A stretch of 64,000 bases of DNA from Marinobacter gudaonensis. Its GTDB lineage: Bacteria; Pseudomonadota; Gammaproteobacteria; Pseudomonadales; Oleiphilaceae. Below are positions 61,896 through 64,000 of the stretch, in pieces; the stretch's first letter is position 1; the number at the start of each line of letters is the position of its first letter. The notes under the pieces are model-generated. The model was not told where the DNA came from. It made no database searches and saw nothing but the letters and a program-made list of their open reading frames with translations. The stretch covers positions 1 through 64,000 of the forward strand of contig NZ_FOYV01000005.1 of assembly GCF_900115175.1 (NCBI RefSeq). The letters run 5' to 3'. Made by a program: the position numbers and the translations under genes.

Positions 61896-64000
61896 ATGGC
61901 GCACGATAACAAGGTTGTCCGATTTTCCGGCCAGAAGTCGCCCGGACGGTTCGACCTGCCGTCCGCGCTGATTCATTTACGTGACGCATCGGGTCAGTCT
62001 CTGAAGTCTGTGCTCGGGGCGTTTTTTGACCGCGCGGACGATGCGCTGTTCGAGCTGGCCGATCGCGCCGGTTCCAATCTGGACCAGACTGCCTACTTTG
62101 ATGCCATGCGTGAGCTGCGCCTGCGGCGCAAAGCGATGGTGGTATCCATACTCCAGTACGTCAGTCAGGCGTTCAATGAAATCGGACGATTCCAGCCTCA
62201 GCAGGCCACCCATGCCCTCGACGACATTGACCAGGACTCTCTCAGCCTGGTGGACCATTCCGAGTTGGAACAACAGGTTGCCGTCGATAACCTGATCAAC
62301 AAACTGCGCAACCGCTATACGGAACAGATTCGTCTGCTGACCATTCGGGTGGGGCATCTGGTGCCGGGTATTGAACTCAGGGATGCGCAGATGCCGCTGA
62401 GCCCGGAAATTATTTGCGGTGGTCTCGCCGAAGCCTGTGCCGATCTGGATATCGACATTCGGGCGAAACTTGTGGTTCTCAAGCTGTTCGACCGCCTGCT
62501 GGCGGATACGCTGGGTGATTTCTACCAGGAGGCGAACCGGACTCTGATCAAAGAGGGAGTTTTGCCGGACATGAAGCGTCCTCCTGCTGGTAAAGGGGCT
62601 GTTCAGTCCCCACAACACTCTGGTAAAGGACAATCAACAGCATCCGGAAAGGGCGGCGCGACGGCCAAAGACGAAAGCGAAGGGGCTACGGGAGGTTCCC
62701 AGGCCACTTTTTCGGAGCTCAGCGCACTGCTGCACAAGGGGGATGGCGGATATACCTCCGGCACACGTGAGGGCGGTGAAGGTTACATCGATACCGATCG
62801 GCTGGTGGCCAGGTTAACCGAGGCCCAGGCGAGCAGTCGGCAGTGGGACGAGGGCGTTGTGATCCCGCTCAATGAACAGCTGGGTCCGTTGCTGCGAGGA
62901 GGCGATGGTAAAAGCCTGAACCCCGGGCAGGTCGATCGCGATGTTATTAACCTGGTGTCCATGCTGTTCGATTTTATCCTTGAGGATCGCCAGCTTCACC
63001 CGGTCATGAAGGCCTTGATCGGACGTCTGCAGATTCCCGTGCTCAAGGTGGCCCTGAGCGATCAGAACTTCTTCAATCGGGGTGGTCATCCGGTGCGCAA
63101 GTTGCTGAATGAGCTCGCGCTTTCGGCCATTGGCTGGACCGAGAAGAAGACCGGTCAGCGCGATCCGCTGCGGGAAAAAATCGAGTACGTGGTAGATCGG
63201 GTGCTCAACGAGTTCACCGACAATGTGGCGTTGTTTGATGAGTTGCTGAAAGACTTTAGCCACTTCATGGATCTGGACCGCCGGCGCCGGGAGCTCGTGG
63301 AGCAGCGCCTGCGCGACGCGGAGGAGGGGCGCGCCCGCCAGGAGCGCGCTTCCCATATTGCTCGGGAGTTGGTGGGTGAACTGACCGACCAGCGGGAGCT
63401 GCCTGAGCCAGTGGCCGGACTGTTGAACGAGGCCTGGAGCCGCTACCTGCAATGGTTGGCACTCCGCGAGGGTGAGGACAGCGAGCGCTGGCAACAGGCG
63501 CGAAAACTAACCGAGCGACTGGTGTGGAGCGTTGACCCGAGGCCGGTGACCGAGACCACAAGAAGCGATCTGCTCCGTGCCATCCCGGGTATCGTGGATG
63601 AGCTGCGCAGGGCGTTGCAGGATATCTCCTGGGATCCGTTTGCGACCGATGCGGTCATCCGTGACCTTGAGCTGGTGCATGTAGATGTCTTCCAGAGGCT
63701 GGTAACCGCACCGTCCCGCGAGGAACCCGAGCAGGCCGGGCCTGATGGGGTAGCCGATGGCGCTGCTCAGGCTGTTCCCGCGGATACAGAGCCGCAAGTA
63801 ACAATCGATGCATCGGTGGCTCCGGCCGACGCGCCTGCCGAGAATGGGACGCCGATGACGCCAGAGCCACCGGTAGAGACGGAGGCAGTGGCGACCGCCA
63901 GCGAATCGGGGGCAGTGTCTGTTCAGTGGCTGGAGCGGGCTGATAGTCTGCGGGTAGGCTCCTGGATCGAGCTCAGCCGTGATGACGCCAAGGTACGTTG
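61896..64000 (+). CDS. DUF1631 family protein (3' end outside the window)
   Basis: The reading frame opens with ATG (61896) after a GGAG ribosome-binding site and stays open to the end of the window (701 codons seen). The N-terminus starts MAHDNKVVRFSGQKSPGRFD. The helical DUF1631 domain includes NKLRNRYTEQIRLLTIRVGH and DLDIDIRAKLVVLKLFDRLL. A Gly/Gln/Ser-rich linker (~225-270) leads to a second DUF1631 half (VDRVLNEFTDNVALFDELL), then a charged helical segment rich in Arg/Glu and an Ala/Pro/Glu-rich stretch. The last residues (LRVGSWIELSRDDAK) resemble the start of the C-terminal beta domain seen in this family. Function unknown. Confidence 0.85.
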   Translation, partial: MAHDNKVVRFSGQKSPGRFDLPSALIHLRDASGQSLKSVLGAFFDRADDALFELADRAGSNLDQTAYFDAMRELRLRRKAMVVSILQYVSQAFNEIGRFQPQQATHALDDIDQDSLSLVDHSELEQQVAVDNLINKLRNRYTEQIRLLTIRVGHLVPGIELRDAQMPLSPEIICGGLAEACADLDIDIRAKLVVLKLFDRLLADTLGDFYQEANRTLIKEGVLPDMKRPPAGKGAVQSPQHSGKGQSTASGKGGATAKDESEGATGGSQATFSELSALLHKGDGGYTSGTREGGEGYIDTDRLVARLTEAQASSRQWDEGVVIPLNEQLGPLLRGGDGKSLNPGQVDRDVINLVSMLFDFILEDRQLHPVMKALIGRLQIPVLKVALSDQNFFNRGGHPVRKLLNELALSAIGWTEKKTGQRDPLREKIEYVVDRVLNEFTDNVALFDELLKDFSHFMDLDRRRRELVEQRLRDAEEGRARQERASHIARELVGELTDQRELPEPVAGLLNEAWSRYLQWLALREGEDSERWQQARKLTERLVWSVDPRPVTETTRSDLLRAIPGIVDELRRALQDISWDPFATDAVIRDLELVHVDVFQRLVTAPSREEPEQAGPDGVADGAAQAVPADTEPQVTIDASVAPADAPAENGTPMTPEPPVETEAVATASESGAVSVQWLERADSLRVGSWIELSRDDAKVR

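Overview
This window reads as a stretch of a gammaproteobacterial chromosome, most likely Marinobacter or a close relative. That placement is inferred from gene order: the dnaE-accA-tilS-pyrG-kdsA-eno-ftsB-ispDF-truD-surE-pcm-nlpD-rpoS run, the metG-rnfABCDGE-nth run and the purNM-DUF2066-hda neighbourhood match the pseudomonad/oceanospirillal layout. The base composition is moderately GC-rich with GC-rich third positions. Coding density is high and no gene-free stretch exceeds 300 bases. I see no CRISPR array, prophage, insertion sequence or tRNA.

Layout. 1-510: end of an rRNA operon (23S tail, 5S, terminator), then a second copy of the 5S tail and a second terminator. 538-11971 (all minus strand): a three-gene, ATGA-coupled signalling cluster (SSS-type hybrid histidine kinase, REC-TPR response regulator, small histidine kinase), a membrane protein of unknown function, a VC_2705-type sodium:solute symporter with its small subunit, a DnaQ-like exonuclease and a cNMP/CBS/DUF294 protein. 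Together they look like a short-chain carboxylate (acetate-type) sensing and uptake region. 12083-19731 (plus): an Smr-domain protein, a small lipoprotein, a molybdenum hydroxylase (two subunits plus XdhC), the mtnBDC methionine-salvage operon and a DUF3080 lipoprotein. 19745-23015 (minus): a GspE/PilB ATPase, DUF2069, a WrbA-type flavoprotein and an ArsC-family protein. 23084-41078 (plus): a TlpA-like lipoprotein, then dnaE through rpoS. 41282-50190: a chalcone-isomerase-like secreted protein (plus), then nth, rnfEGDCBA and metG on the minus strand. 50389-54296 (plus): apbC, dcd, a YjaG-family protein and avtA. 54293-56840 (minus): DUF3108, purN and purM. 57000-60812 (plus): DUF2066, a CDP-alcohol phosphatidyltransferase, hda, a ParA-like ATPase and YqcC. 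Last come nadC (minus) and a DUF1631 gene that runs off the window end.

The most unusual signal is a pair of related palindromic elements at 32109-32296 (kdsA-eno) and 51537-51634 (apbC-dcd). They share a conserved core, while their long outer arms differ in sequence between copies yet are perfectly self-complementary within each copy. This looks like a dispersed, structurally conserved repeat family. Other points for a second look are an Hfq/Crc-type AACAACAA motif directly upstream of the symporter ribosome-binding site, the duplicated 5S tail, the three-gene signalling cascade with no visible DNA-binding output, and a strong promoter plus leader hairpin ahead of mtnB. Most assignments rest on recognising protein families and motifs by eye; no database search was run.
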